Source of the DNA: Telopea speciosissima
Lineage: Eukaryota > Streptophyta > Magnoliopsida > Proteales > Proteaceae
Direction: 5' to 3'
Length of the DNA stretch: 64,000 bases
Assembly: GCF_018873765.1 (NCBI RefSeq)
Contig: NC_057919.1
Location: forward strand, 60,239,484-60,303,483
Shown here: piece after piece, positions 11,602 to 24,820 of the stretch
How the letters are laid out: each line of letters starts with the position of its first letter
Position numbering within the stretch: position 1 is the stretch's first letter
Position numbers and translations under genes: made by a program
Notes under the pieces: model-generated
Databases searched by the model: none
Seen by the model: the letters and a program-made list of their open reading frames with translations, nothing else
Told to the model about the DNA's origin: nothing

Positions 11602-12045
11602 CTTAAGGTATCACGTAATTATCAGAAAAACCCTTTAATTTTAAAAAATTCTACGTCCTCCCTTGAGGTTCTTAAAAGTTAACGCATGCCCTCATTTTGT
11701 TAGTTTAGGACTAACAGTGTTAAAATCAAGGGGTAAAGTGACACAAATGCCCTTGCAAGAAAAAAAAAACCCTACAACTCATCTTCCCTTAATCGCTTAG
11801 GGTTTGAAAAAATGGAAGATGAATTGCAAGTTTTTTCAAACCCTAAATGATTTGGGGAAGATGAGTTGTGGATTTTTTTTTCTTTCTTGCAAAGGCATTT
11901 TTAATATCACTTTACCCCTTGATTTTAACACTGTTAGTCCTAACTAATGGAATGGGGGCATGTGTTAATTTTTAAGAACTTTAGGGGGGGGCACGCAAAA
12001 TTTTCCAAAATTGAGGGATATTTTTATAATTACGTGATATCTTCC
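11602..12045. mobile_element. Large foldback (hairpin) MITE
   Basis: The two halves are inverted copies of about 210 bases: AAGGTATCACGTAATTAT at the left pairs with ATAATTACGTGATATCTT at the right. Further in, CTAACAGTGTTAAAATCAAG pairs with its complement at about 11917-11936, and AACTCATCTTCC with GGAAGATGAGTTG at the centre. There is no coding region. Such a palindrome would fold into a long hairpin if transcribed. Confidence 0.8.
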
Positions 12046-13218
12046 CCTTTTTTTTTCCAAAAAAAGTTATTGGAAAATGCTGGACACACTGCCAATGTAT
12101 CGCAGGTTAGTGCCCTCTGTGTCAATCTCTCTCTTGCCACTTTGAAATGACCCTGCTCTTCTTGTATGATATTCCATCCGGCATCCCATTGGTGCCGCCT
12201 GCTAGCTTACCATACACGGGCGGTGGCAATGTAGAGAGTGGAATCTCTAAGGTGGGGAGTGAAATCTCTATCTACCCTCAACTTTCCTATTTTTAAGATG
12301 TAGAATGGGATCTCTATCTAATTAGATGCTGTTTTTTAGGCTCCCTTTTGAGGGTGATTTTGTGAGATGTTTAATTTTAGGGGGTGGCCATTTCAACGGA
12401 AATTTTTGTTGGATCTCTTTCAAACATTTCCCTTTAATTTAATTGAGACTTGGCGCAATCCGAGGAATGCACATTCTATAGCCTTTCTAGGTAGAGGATA
12501 ACTTTCCTATTTCTCAGGGAGGCACAGGGAAATATTTTGGTTCGTTGAAGAAGTTCTTGAAATTCACTTTTTTGTTACAGAAACACACAATAATTTGAAG
12601 CTTCTTCGTCAAGGTGCATCTCTCTCTCTCTCTCTCTCTCTCCATCGACCCTTGAATAAACCCTTCACTCAAATGTTGCACATCACATTAAATCACCATT
12701 GAGGCTAAAAGGAGCTGGTTTTCTTTCAGTGTTCTACCAAAATTAGAGAAACTTCTCATGAGAGATAACTATCATTTTCCTTTGGTAGTTTGCTCCATAT
12801 AATTATTCCAAAATATTTATTGGTCAATCAGATTACTAAGTTTCTATTCTCTTCATTGATGTTCTCAATTGAACATATACTAAATTATATATAACTGTAG
12901 CTTCTTCCATTCTTGATTTTTCTATTGAAATTTTACCAATTCTCTTGCTCATCCTATATGGTCAAATGGTTTTAATTTGTTTTGTTTGTTCATTAACAGG
13001 TTCAACTTCATGTAAGGGTGATATTGAGACTCCACTATTGGTCTAAATCTTATGGGATTCATAAAGTGGAAATGATTGGTATTTATATGTTAGAGTTTGC
13101 ACAATATTTTTGCAAATGAGCCTGCATCAATTCAAAATGTGGTAAAACTGATGGGATTTGTATTGGATCTACCTAAACTAAGTCATCAAATTACAAGAAG
13201 AAAAGAAAATTTGCAAAC
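12046..13218 (+). other. Upstream region and 5' leader of the ABCC gene
   Basis: No coding region is supported here. A CT microsatellite lies at 12619-12642. The T-rich tract and TTCATTAACAG at about 12990-13000 could be a 3' splice site of an intron in the 5' untranslated leader, since the stretch 12560-12660 looks transcript-like, but this is a guess. Confidence 0.3.
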
Positions 13219-16200
13219 ATGGATGCTTTTGAAGAATCAAAGAAAGATATGAATATTTGGAGATTATTTTCGCAGTCTTCTGCAGCCATTTTTCTACATG
13301 GGTTTTCTGCTTCTTCACACCTAATTTTTTTATTAATTTTATCCACTTCTTGGGTTTGCAAGAGATGCAGGATGCCTAACCTTGAGAATTCAAAATCAGC
13401 ATTGAAGAATTCATACATTTTATACTATTGGGCAGCCCTAATATCTTGCATGAGTCTATCTTTTTGTGATCTACTCCTATACGTGTTAAACTACCTCTCT
13501 GTGTATAAACGTGGTTGGTCTGATTTAAAGATTGTTGCCCAATTGGACTTTACATTCAGAACACTTACTTGGTTTGTAATCTCTGCTTACTTGCACATCC
13601 AATGTTCTCATTCAAGTGAGCGCAAGTTTCCCATTCTACTAAGGATTTGGTGGGCCTTCTACTTCCTAATGTCTTGTTCCTTTCTTGTTATACTTCTTGA
13701 TTTGTATTGGAAATATTCATCCTTACCATTACTACTATGGGTTTCTAATGTTGTATCCATTATTACTGGTTTGTTCTTTTGTTATGCTGGGTTATTTGGC
13801 AAAGGACGAGAAGATATATATTTCCATTTCTTGGAGCCTCTTTTGAAAACTAGTTCTAGTCAAAACAATAGTGACGATAAACAAGGACCATGTATCGGTG
13901 GAGAAAATGTAATTCCTTATGAAAATGCCAATCTTATTAGTACTTTTACTTTTGCTTGGATTTACCCGTTGCTTGCACTCGGGTATAAAAAAACATTGGA
14001 CCTCGAAGATGTTCCTCGACTTGCCAATTGTGATAGCGCCAATGTGGTCTTTGCTCATTTTAAAAGTAAACTTAAATTTGATCATGGTAATGGTGGTCAG
14101 ATAAGCACACACAATCTGGTTAAGGCATTGATTTTCTTAATGTGGAAAGAAATACTATGGACTGGTCTACTCTCTATTGTTTGCACATTGGCTTCGTATG
14201 TTGGGCCTTACCTTATTGATGCCTTTGTTCAGTATCTCAATAGCTCCCACGCACCAAAATATAAAGACTATGCACTGGTGTTCATTTTCTTTCTTGCAAA
14301 GCTCATAAGGGGACTTTCAGATAGACACTTGTTCTTTCAATTGCGAAAGATGGCAATTAGGGTTCGTACTGCCTTATTTGCAATAATCTATAAGAAGAGT
14401 CTCAAGCTTTCTAGCCATGCAAAGCAGAGCCACACTAGTGGGGAGAACATTAACTTGATATGTGTTGATGTTGAGAGGATTGCATTTTTCAGTTGGTACT
14501 TGCATGATATATGGCGGGTGCCTATTCAAATTGTTCTAGCATTGTTGATCTTGTACATGAACCTTGGGCTTGCTTCACTTGTATCTTTTGTTGTCATAAT
14601 GATTTTGATGTTAGCAAATATTCCAGTGGGAAAACTACAAGAGAAATTTCAAGCGGAATTAATGGATTCAAAGGATCGAAGGATGAAGGTAACATCTGAG
14701 GCTTTGAGGAATATAAGAATTCTCAAGCTCCAGGGTTGGGAGATGAAATTTATGGCAAAGATAATCAAGCTCAGGAAATTTGAAACAAGATGGCTAAAAA
14801 AGTTACTTTATACCTTGGCTATGACTTCGTTCTTTTTCTTGTCTGCTCCCATGTGTGTATCTGTGGTTACTTTTGGGTTCTGTGTGCTTATGGGAATTCC
14901 ACTAGAGTCGGGGAAGGTTCTATCTGCAATTTCAACATTTGAGATATTGCAGGTACCCATTTATAATCTCCCAGACACAATCTCTATGATAGTTCAGACT
15001 AAAGTTTCTCTTAATAGGATAGTCTCATTCCTCTGTCTTGATGATCTTCATCCGAATATAGTACAAAAGCTTTCAAGAGATGGTTCTGATGTTGCAGTTG
15101 AGATAGTCAATGGGAATTTCTCTTGGGACCTTTTCTCCCCTAATATAACATTAAAAAATCTTAATTTTCAAGTGTACCAAGGTATGCAAGTGGCTGTATG
15201 TGGTTCTATTGGGTCAGGTAAGTCAAGCCTACTTTCATGCATATTGGGGGAAATGCCGAAAATATCTGGAGCCATTAAGTTGAATGGGACGAAGGCCTAT
15301 GTTGCACAATCACCTTGGATACAGAGTGGCAAGATCATAGACAATATATTGTTTGGTAAGGAGATGGAGGAGGAAAGGTACGAGATGATCCTTGAAGCAT
15401 GTTCGTTGAAGAAGGACCTAGAATTGTTTGCCTTTGGAGACCAAACTATCATAGGGGACAGGGGGGTCAACTTAAGTGGTGGGCAGAAACAAAGAATTCA
15501 GATTGCACGTGCTTTGTACAATGATGCTGATATTTATTTGCTTGATGATCCTTTTAGTGCTGTGGATGCTCACACAGGAACTCACCTATTTAAGGTAGCT
15601 ACTCTTTGACCTCTACATCCAAAGCTTTCCTTGATGAAGTTGACTTGAAAATATACATCTTATTGTTTATGTCGCAATTGTTTTCATTAGAAATAGAGTT
15701 TGGTCAAAAAATTGATCTCATGTCTATCTAAATAAACAATACATATAAACATACAATATTGAGTGATGCATGTTCTTGCATGAAACCTATTGTTTGATGT
15801 TACTAGCATTATTAAAAAAAAAAGTAGATTAATACGTATAACAATTTGACTCTTTTAAGTAACCAAAGTTTTTTTTTTTTTTTTTTTGAATGCATAAATG
15901 TGAATATTTGAACTTTTGTGACAGGAGTGTTTGCTGGGAATTTTGAATTCAAAAACAGTAATTTATGTTACACACCAAGTAGAGTTTTTACGTTCTGCTG
16001 ATCTTATTCTGGTGAGAATATGCGATCTTTCTTTTTCGATTTTAACTCCCTCATTCTAGTTTAAGAATAATTATTTACATTCTCTTATTTGATAGGTTAT
16101 GAGAAATGGAATGATTACTCAAGCAGGAAAGTATGAAGAAATTCTTAGTTCAGGAACTGACTTTATGGAGTTAATGGATCCACAGAAGAAAGCTTTAGCA

Positions 16201-19200
16201 AAACTTAATTCTATTGATCGTGAGGCTATTTTGGATAATTTAGTTAATGGTGAGGAAGATGGTGATATATTGTGTAGTGAGAAATCTATTCAAGATGATG
16301 AGGAAAGGGACCCCAAAAATTACAAAACAGATAAACTAATTGGGCCAGAAGGGCAGCTTGTCCAAGAAGAAAAGAGAGAAAAGGGTGAAGTTAGTCTTTC
16401 AGTTTACTGGAAATATATTACTACTATATATAAAGGGGCTTTAATACCGCTGATATTGTTGGCACATATTTTTTTTCATCTTCTCTTAATAGTCAGTTGT
16501 TACTGGATGGTGTTGGCTACTCCCGTTTCAAATGACGTGAGACCTTATGTTTCAGGATCCACTCTCATCTTTGTTTATGTTGCTTTGACCTTTGGAAGCT
16601 CTTTTTGTGTACTTATAAGGTCCATGCTCATTGTAACTGTTGGGTGCAAGACTGCCAATCTGCTCTTCAACAAAATGCATTCGTGTATTTTTCGTGCACC
16701 ACTGTCATTTTTTGATTCTACTCCAAGTGGAAGGATTCTAAATCGGGTTAGTAAATATGCTTAATTACTCTTTGGATCCAAATAATCTTGTTTGATCACT
16801 ATAATAGTTGATATAATTTTAAATTTTAAGTAAAATTTTTTTATATAGGCATCCATAGATCAAAGTGTAGTTGATACCTCTATTCCACATCAAATTGAAG
16901 AACTTCTTATCTCAATCATAGGATTTTTGGGAGCTACTGCAGTAATGTCACAGGTTGCATGGAAAATGTTAATAGTTTTTATTCCGATGACGGTGACTTG
17001 CATTTGGTACCGGGTATTTCTGTAGACACTTCCTCTTCTCATTATTAAAATTTTAAATCAAGCTCAACCATATTTTTTCTATGATTAACATATTGTAATT
17101 CAAATTGGTTCAAGCTTTGTTTGTTCAATAAATTTTGAATGTGCTTTGCTTTGTTCACAAAAAAAATTCATTTAGTGGTAGATGCGCATATGTTTGGGTT
17201 TGAAAGTGTTAATTTGACTTTAATATTTTCGTGAATTTATAAATAATATACACAAGAGATCTATTTTTCTAATCACACATTTTCATGTAAAGTAATGCAA
17301 AGTTGTAGTCCTTGTTTACCAAAATTTTATGGAAAAAAAAGACCAAACAACGCGAAGGTCATTCTTGACGCATTAGTCAAGTGCTCACTTGCTAAACACT
17401 TGGTCATTGGTTCAAGTCCGAAATGTCTGTAGGTGTACATTTGACCTCACCCTAAATGCGCAGCCTTGTGCACGTAGTCCTATGTTGTGCCTTGATCCAT
17501 TCATTGTATGGCCCGCCATTTTTGGACTTTTACCTTTGTATTTTCAATAGATGAACTTAAATTGAAAGTGAAATTTTCAACAAATCATGGATCAAATTTG
17601 ATAGATGATTGATTTAGACAACCCATGTCGTAAAAAAAATGAGGCCCAATGGAACTGCAATGTGGTAGATATTTGGGAGTCATCTATCTAGGTGGGTTAC
17701 CTAGGAACCAATGTCGTCTTAGTAATTAATTGATGATTTATGGAAAACTATTCTTTCCCATTTCTTTTATCCTTCTTTTCCATTTCCCTTATTTCTTTTA
17801 TCTTTCCTTCACATCCATAGTTCTTTCCTAAGTGAAGCTTGTGAGCCAAACATGCAAAAGCATTGCATTTTAGCAAAAGTGAAGTACCAAGGTGGCATTA
17901 TGCTACTTTTTTTTTTTTCTTCCTGTAAAATGCATATTCATGCACTTTTTGGCAAAAGTGAATAAGACTAAATTTTGATTTGGCATAAAATGTTGAAATG
18001 GGCACATGAATTTAAATTTGAAAATATTATCTAAAATTGGTAAAGTAAAAAAATTGGGTACCATAAAACTTTGGATACAATTATGTTCATGTTCAGTAAA
18101 TATTCATCTAAGAATTTGGGGATAGAAATTTCGAGATATAGTCCACATACAAGTATTGTATATAATTCAATAAAAAATCTAATAAAAATAGAAAATTGTA
18201 ACCATTTAAAAAAGAATAATTGAAATAAATAAAACGTAATGAAATATTTTTCCTAGAGTTTTATTCTTGATGATGGTGTCACTATCAATCATCAAAATGT
18301 AAACGGCTCATATTAAGAAATCCCTCTAAAAAAGATCTTGTATTATTTTCTCATTAATTTACATTATTATACATTGTACCTAATTTTTATTTATTTTTGG
18401 TGAACCTTGTTCATTAGCAATTCTACATATTTGCAGCCCGAGAGTTATCACGGCTGGTCGGAGTGTGCCAAGCTCCAATTATACAGCATTTAGCTGAATC
18501 TAGTTTAGGTTTAACTACAATCAGATGCTTCAATAAAGAAAAGAGGTTTATGGACACAAACTTCAAGCTGGTAGATGCGTATTCCCGACCCAAATTTTAT
18601 TTCTCTGGTGCAGTTGAGTGGTTATGCTTCCGCATGGATATGTTGGCATCAATCACATATGTCATCTTTTTGATTTTTTTGATCTTAGTGCCAAAGGGAG
18701 TACTCAGTCCTGGTAAAAAGATGAACTTGAGATCTTATAAATTCATACTTTAGGGCAACTTTGATTGATTGTTTTGAATTTATTTTATTTTCCTTTCTTT
18801 GTTGAAGGTGTTGTGGGTTTAGCAGTCACATATGGGCTTAGTTTAAGTATGCAGGGGGTTGTCTGGGATCTTAGTAGTCTTGAGAACAAAATGATATCTG
18901 TTGAGAGAATACTACAATATGCCTGCATCCCTAGTGAACCTCCTCTGTCGGTCAAAGAAAATATGCTAGGTCGTGAATGGCCTTCACAAGGGAAAATTGA
19001 TATTGTTGATCTGCAGGTAATCCCTAATCTAGATTCCTCAAAATCATTATCTCCTTATTTATTTCTTTTTTTATATATGTAGGTCCGGTATGCCCCACAC
19101 CTTCCTCTTGTCTTGCGAGGTCTCACATGCACTTTCCCTGGAGGGATGAATATTGGCATCGTTGGTCGAACAGGAAGTGGTAAATCAACTCTCGTACAAA

Positions 19201-20618
19201 CTCTCTTCCGCATTCTTGAACCTACAATTGGTCAAATTTTGATAGATGGTATCAACATATCTAAAATTGGTCTTCATGACTTGCGATCGAGATTGAGTAT
19301 CATCCCGCAGGACCCAATAATGTTTGAGGGGACTCTAAGAAGTAATCTTGACCCACTTGAAGAGTATACTGATGAACAGATCTGGGAGGTGGGTGGTTTT
19401 TTTTTTGGATGAATAATTTTTAATCATGAACAAAGAAATGATGGACATATATTTTGCTTACTGATGTTCACACACAAAACAAACCCATCGCAATTGACTG
19501 GTTGGGACATGCATTTGTATAAACTCCTTTCTCGTGGTCGTCTTGTCTTTAATTCTTGTTCTTTTTTTTTTAAATCATTTACACTAGCTAGGACATGTAT
19601 CTAGATGAATTCCTTTCTCATTATGGTCTTCTTTTATTGGAAACGTTAAATCATCTTTAGGCCAAGTATCATCCAAGAGATTCTCATAGTTGGGACTTGG
19701 GAAGTGCACTGTTTTTGCCACCCAATTTCCTTTTGCACTTGATACCCTTTGCTTCTTCATTTCATCTTTTTTCTTATCTTATCTTTAATGATCAATTCTA
19801 TGTCATTTTGAATAATCAAACTAAGTGGTAAGTTGACATGGATTTTTTTTCTTGTATTAGGCTTTAGATAGATGCCAACTTGGTGATAAAATTCGAAAGG
19901 AGGAAGGGAAGCTTGATTCTGCAGGTTGATTTTTCTCATACACGCTATCTTAAAGTTACTCGACATCAATTTACACATGCACAAGTGCACAATCCCTTCC
20001 AACAAAAAGTAGGATATATCTAAATTCAAATGCATAACCCAACCTCCCAGCCCCTAACTCCTTTTCTGAAAAAAAAGTAGAAGAAAAGTAAATAAAAATA
20101 AGATCCTAAATTACTAACCCATTTTCATATGGTGGTTATCATAGTGATTGAGAATGGAGAAAATTGGAGCATGGGTCAAAGGCAACTAGTTTGTTTAGGG
20201 CGGGTATTACTCAAGACGAGCAAAGTGTTAGTACTTGATGAAGCTACTGCGTCAGTAGATACTGCAACTGACCATTTAATTCATCAAACGATTAGAAAAC
20301 ACTTCTCAGGATCTACTATCATCACAATTGCACATAGGATAACATCAATTCTTGATATTGATATGGTCCTCCTTCTCGATAATGGTAAGTACTTGGTAGC
20401 TAGTAATTAGTACAATACAATCAAATGGGTTTTGTTGGTTTGTAATATATTTTGTTATCTTTTTAGGTGCTTACCTACATTGATTGATATGCTTTTTTTT
20501 TTTTTGGTCTTAAGCAGGCATTATACTGGAATATGATTCCCCAGCTAAATTATTAGAGGTCAAGTCTTCATCATTTGCAAAGCTTGTTAATGAGTATACT
20601 CAAAGATGTAGTTCCTAA
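13219..20618 (+). CDS. ABCC: ABC transporter C family (MRP-type), intact, ten exons
   Basis: Ten exons join in phase to 1,497 residues, the normal length for plant multidrug-resistance-associated proteins: 13219-15594, 15925-16011, 16096-16746, 16849-17013, 18418-18712, 18808-19016, 19083-19388, 19861-19924, 20145-20384, 20518-20618. All introns are GT-AG. Order: TMD0 with about five hydrophobic segments (residues 20-220), TMD1, NBD1 (Walker [11 protein letters not shown]-loop [10 protein letters not shown], signature [11 protein letters not shown], Walker [18 protein letters not shown]-loop YVTHQVEFL), linker, TMD2, NBD2 (Walker [12 protein letters not shown]-loop [10 protein letters not shown], signature [14 protein letters not shown], Walker [14 protein letters not shown]-loop TIAHRITS). 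Every ATPase motif is present, so it should pump organic anions or glutathione conjugates across the tonoplast or plasma membrane. The large first exon and motif wording suit the AtABCC3-like clade. The substrate cannot be read from sequence. Confidence 0.93.
17345..17500 (+). mobile_element. tRNA-derived SINE in ABCC intron 4
   Basis: A diverged copy of the SINE at 59601. It has an A-box-like GACGCATTAGTCAAGTGCTC, a B-box-like GGTTCAAGTCC, then GTGTACATTTGACCTCACCC and CAGCCTTGTGCAC. It lies in the 1.4 kb intron 17014-18417, sense to the gene, and leaves the splice sites intact. The rest of that intron is AT-rich and featureless. Confidence 0.65.
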
Positions 20619-20769
20619 TTTTTGAGAGGCTAAATAAGAGTTTTAAATGTTCAATTGTAAGTAGAATGCATTAGACTAAGGTGTATTGCATTTTTAGTGT
20701 GACAGAAATATATTGGGAGAAGCTAGAATAGATATCTAAGTTGCTTGTAATTATTTAAGTTGGCATTGG

Positions 20770-23214
20770 TGTAGACACTGAATTTTGTCACCCCCCAGCG
20801 ACGATAATAATAGGATACGGACAAACATCGGTATCTCTCTCAAGAAGAACTTTTGCCTCTACATCTAAGCCAAATATACTTGACATCTTTAAAAATGACT
20901 TATAATACCCTTTTACCAAATGTTGAAGGAGGTATTGCTCACATTTCCCAACCACGGTGGTCTCGCTAGCCGGTTAGCGGGTCGTAGGGATTGTAGGGAG
21001 GTAGAGCCCCCCGACAAAAAATTTAATGAAAAGTCAAAAAGGAGGAAAAAACCTAGAAAAACCCCTGAAAGCCCATAAAAAGCCCAAAACTGGAGTGCTG
21101 GGGGAATGCCTTAAGCGCAGCGCCGCAGAAGATTTCCACAATGCTGCAGAAAGGCTTCCACGGCATCGCGTAAAATAAATACGACACAATGAAAAAAGTA
21201 CAAACATCAACGTGGTAATATCATCTACGGCGCCGTGGAGGACCAACACAGTGTAGCGCTTTATGAGTGCCCCCCTATAAATAGGGGGGTCCCCCTTCCC
21301 CAAAAACAAGGAAGAAATAGAGTGAGGGAGAGGGTCCCAACCTCTATTAGTTAAAACCAAACTGTGCTCAAAGCGACGAGAAAAAACGTGAACGGCTGAA
21401 AAATAAGTTTTAAACACGATTAAAATGCGTCAGCCATTTTTTAAAATCAAAAAAAGGGTTTTGTAATAAATTTTAACCTTTATTAATGGGACCCAATTGG
21501 TTCTCAACATCAATAGATTAAGCATTAATGAGGCCCAAAACCCATAAAACGTTGAAAGATACTTTTCATTGAGTCTAAGACTCATTTTATAGTTTTAACA
21601 ATTTTTGTTCAAGGACACCACTACCTATGTGGGACTAAAAATGCTCTCTTGAGAGCACTTTTACAAGCAGCAACTCCCATCTCTCCTAAATCTCCTCTCT
21701 TTTCCCTAAAATCTCTTTACGGTTTATCTTTTGCATCTCTCCTAAAATCCTATCTCATCTCTCCATCTCTCCATCTCTCCATCTCTCTCTCTCCTCTTTA
21801 TGTTTTCTCTCACATATCTAACTCCCTCCGCATGCCACCCACGGGCCACGGCTTTCTCATCTCCTCTAAAATTTCTCCCCCATTGGGCCTCTAAGATCTC
21901 CACGGTTTTATTATCCTAAAACCTTTCATGTTTTCTCTCTCCCAAAACCTTAATGTAAACTAATAGCCTTAATATTAAATATAAGCATAAGAGATTAATT
22001 GATAAATGAAAAAATAATAAATAAAATATTTGAATAATTGGATGTTATGTTTATTTTAAACTTTGAATGCAGACATCAATTATGTAAATTCTTTAATTTA
22101 TATGTATATATTACCGGTTTTTTGGTCCTGTACTAAAAAAGTCTAAACGTTTAAAATGCGTACTGTTTGTTTTCATTTTTTTGCCGTTCTTAACATATTT
22201 GACCATATTTTTTACCATCCTGTTCAAGTTTTGATCCGTTTAAAATACGTCTGTCCCGAACCCCATTTTTTACCGCTCCCGTTTTAACTAACAGAGGTCC
22301 CAGCCCCGTTTTTAGCCCTTTTTCTTTCTTTGAAGCTATTTTTGAGTGAGGATTCTCCTAAGCCACGGGTAGATCCTTCAATTACCCTCCCCAACTCCGT
22401 TTTAGAGCATTCTTAGGCCCTTTCTCTCCAATTTGTCTCTTCCGAGAGTAGGGAATCACCCTGGCGATGGTGATGGGTAGATCCTTCAATTACCCCGCCT
22501 AAAAAGTGATCCTACTAATTATCTGTCCCAACCATTATTATGCCTGTATACAGATAATGAAAATCCCTTATACAATCGTTGTTTTGCCTGAAGTCTGAGT
22601 AACGAAACTCATCTCATATAGTCCTTACTCTGTCCGACAAGAGAGAGGCAAGCCGATCATCCATCTCCACCTGAGCCGTGAGACATCACATATTTCACAT
22701 TTGATATATTTTCATTTATTTCTTGATAGAAATTTATCTCTTTCCTTCTTATTGTTTTGACACAATGTAGACCACTAAAGTAGTTCACTTTAGCGTAATA
22801 GAGTAATTATTTTTTTTCTTTCTTTGTCATGTTTAGTGCATCATGATTTAGTCTTACATGTTGATATAGGATGCATTATTAAGGGAGAATTTTTGAAACC
22901 TTGCATCTAGTAAAAAGATCGGTTTAACTGGGCGAGATGGGGTGCTTATACATTCCCACACTCATAATCCTGACCACTTACCCATAATTTCTGACCAGAT
23001 CATAAGGAATCACATAACCCATTTCCGCTCACCCCGAATGAGGCTACACCCATTGGGTCCTAGGCCTGAATCCTAGGTGGCGACTCCATTTTTTTATGAA
23101 GCATGATCCCAATCCCCATGAAGATGTTTCGAAATGATACGTTATTATTCATCAAAGACAATTCTGTCGCCATAAGGCCGAGGAAACCTCCATCCGAGGA
23201 CCACAATACTTACA
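20770..23214. mobile_element. Solo LTR, Ty3/gypsy-like fossil
   Basis: It begins TGTAGACACTGAATTTTGTC and ends GAGGACCACAATACTTACA, a TG...CA element of about 2.45 kb flanked by ATTGG (20765-20769) and ATTAG (23215-23219), a five-base duplication with one difference. The start motif and the end part (GTGGCGACTCC, CCGAGGACCACAA) recall LTRs of the Tat/Ogre/Retand-type gypsy group; that assignment is from memory. No internal domain is present, so it is a recombination product. Another element lies inside it (21341-22296). One difference in the duplication suggests moderate age. Confidence 0.6.
21341..22296. mobile_element. Terminal-inverted-repeat element inside the solo LTR
   Basis: CCTCTATTAGTTAAAAC at the left and GTTTTAACTAACAGAGG at the right are inverted repeats. 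The flanks share GGTCCCA, consistent with a 7-8 base target duplication (hAT-like). The interior of about 0.95 kb is AT-rich with CATCTCTC repeats at 21760-21795 and no transposase that I can recognise. Confidence 0.55.
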
Positions 23215-23219
23215 ATTAG

Positions 23220-24600
23220 CATCCAGTTGAAGTATTGGGTATAAAATAAGAAGAGATAAAAAAAAATAAAAAATTTCATGCGTATCTATAAATCATGTGA
23301 GAAATTTTAATAGTCCAACGGTATCTTTAGATTACACAAATGTCTACCATGTGGTATATTGGGCATAATTGAAATTTTGTGGACAAGTAGAACCCAAGGT
23401 CGTCCATTGCTCACATGCCAAGTGAACCAAAATGGAGTTGGTCAAATAACCCTCCCCCCCCCCCCATCCACCCCACCAAAAAAAAAACAAAATCATTGAA
23501 ATCCGTTGAAAAATATAATTTTAAAAAAATAGATATTTGAAAATAAAAGTGAATAGACCATACATGGGAGGGTATATGCTTGAATCTAAGTCTAAAATTT
23601 GACATGTGCCCTACCTTAGACTATTTTCTAGTATCCATATAGTTGAAATTGCCACAACAACTTTCCATATGACAGAACTTGGTGCTGATTTAGGGATACC
23701 TTCTAACGCCTGCCAATAAAAAAACTGCAAGAAATTTGCATGTTAGTTACATTACACGTAAGGGGCTGAAGTTCTCTTCATCCACAGTGAAGAGAATCCC
23801 TACCTTCATTTTTGTTGGATGGGAGTATGGGACTTCTAAAGAAAGGACAACTTTCTACAATTGGAGGTGGGGGACGGAAGATTATAACATTTGATTTCTT
23901 TCATCATTGATTTGGAAGACTTTCTCTTTAGACATATCTTAATTGATTTATTGCCAAAATTTCCTTGAATAATAACTGTGGTATATTTTTTATGCCTAAA
24001 TTGTTCTTACCTATTCTTGCAATATTTATTTCCGAGTTTCCCCTCTTCACAAAGTTTTCCTTCCATGGTTTTGCATTATGACCCAAAAATAAAAATTGGT
24101 TCCTTGAGTGGTAATTTGATTTGTCCCTATAGCCAACCACATGGGAAGTTTTTGACCTTAAAAGGGTACGGCTGAGGTTCTTCACAAAGAGATGTCCTTA
24201 ATTCAATTATACTTTAGAGCATCAAATTTTTGATTGATGTATTATTGTTTGAGTAAAGGGAATGTTCACGTACGCGAACGTACTATTAAGATAGAATCCA
24301 TTCTATGAGAATGTTCCATCTGAACGACTGTGAGTTGTTCACTTAAGTTCACTTACGTGAACACCGAAAATTTCTAACACCCTAGTTTTTGGTAAGTTAG
24401 GAACGCTAGAGGAATTAAGTGGTGTATAATCTTTTAAAAAAGGGAAGGTTTGAGTCCTTTTCGTTGAGTGCACATTTCTTAAGTCGTCTATTCTTTTATT
24501 TATTTATTTATTTTTTGCAATTGCCTTTTTGGGGTTTGGAATGCTTACTGAGTTCATTGTTTTTTGTGGTTAAAACCTCACAAATGGATGGATGATAATG
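23220..24600. other. Intergenic DNA, no gene supported
   Basis: AT-rich DNA with a C-run at 23453-23465 and a small foldback at 24261-24364. The overlapping short open frames on both strands show no family resemblance. Confidence 0.4.
24261..24364. repeat. Small foldback element
   Basis: ATGTTCACGTACGCGAAC at the left is the inverted partner of GTTCACTTACGTGAACACC at the right, about 100 bases in all. This is a MITE-like palindrome without coding capacity. Confidence 0.55.
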
Positions 24601-24624
24601 AGGAGATCAAGACCACAAAATTTA

Positions 24625-24820
24625 GGATCTGGCTCCTTTCCAGGGAGCCCAACGGCCAGGGAGTGCTCAGGGGCCAGGGGGCATCCAAGAGTTGGAATGT
24701 ACCACACACATCCCGACATACGCCTAGCCAACCATCAGGATGTGTGCAGCATAGCCCAATGGCTGGATCCCCTCTGGGCGCTGGGCTCCCTGGAGAGGAG
24801 CTCAATCCCGAAATTCCATC
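24625..24820. mobile_element. Foldback MITE, GGCTCCTCTCC family
   Basis: The left end GGATCTGGCTCCTTTCCAGG GAGCCCAACG is complementary to the right end CGCTGGGCTCCCTGGAGAGG AGC. The interior holds further inverted pieces (GTGTGCAGCA and TGTACCACACACATCC). Related copies lie at 2708-2992, 49930-50120 and, with similar termini only, 50407-50695. The two large overlapping open frames on opposite strands here are by-products of the palindrome. Confidence 0.65.

Noticed and set aside
13219-15609. 796-codon single-exon ABC half-transporter
   Set aside because: The frame runs past a good donor at 15595; the spliced continuation through nine more exons gives a full-length ABCC protein.
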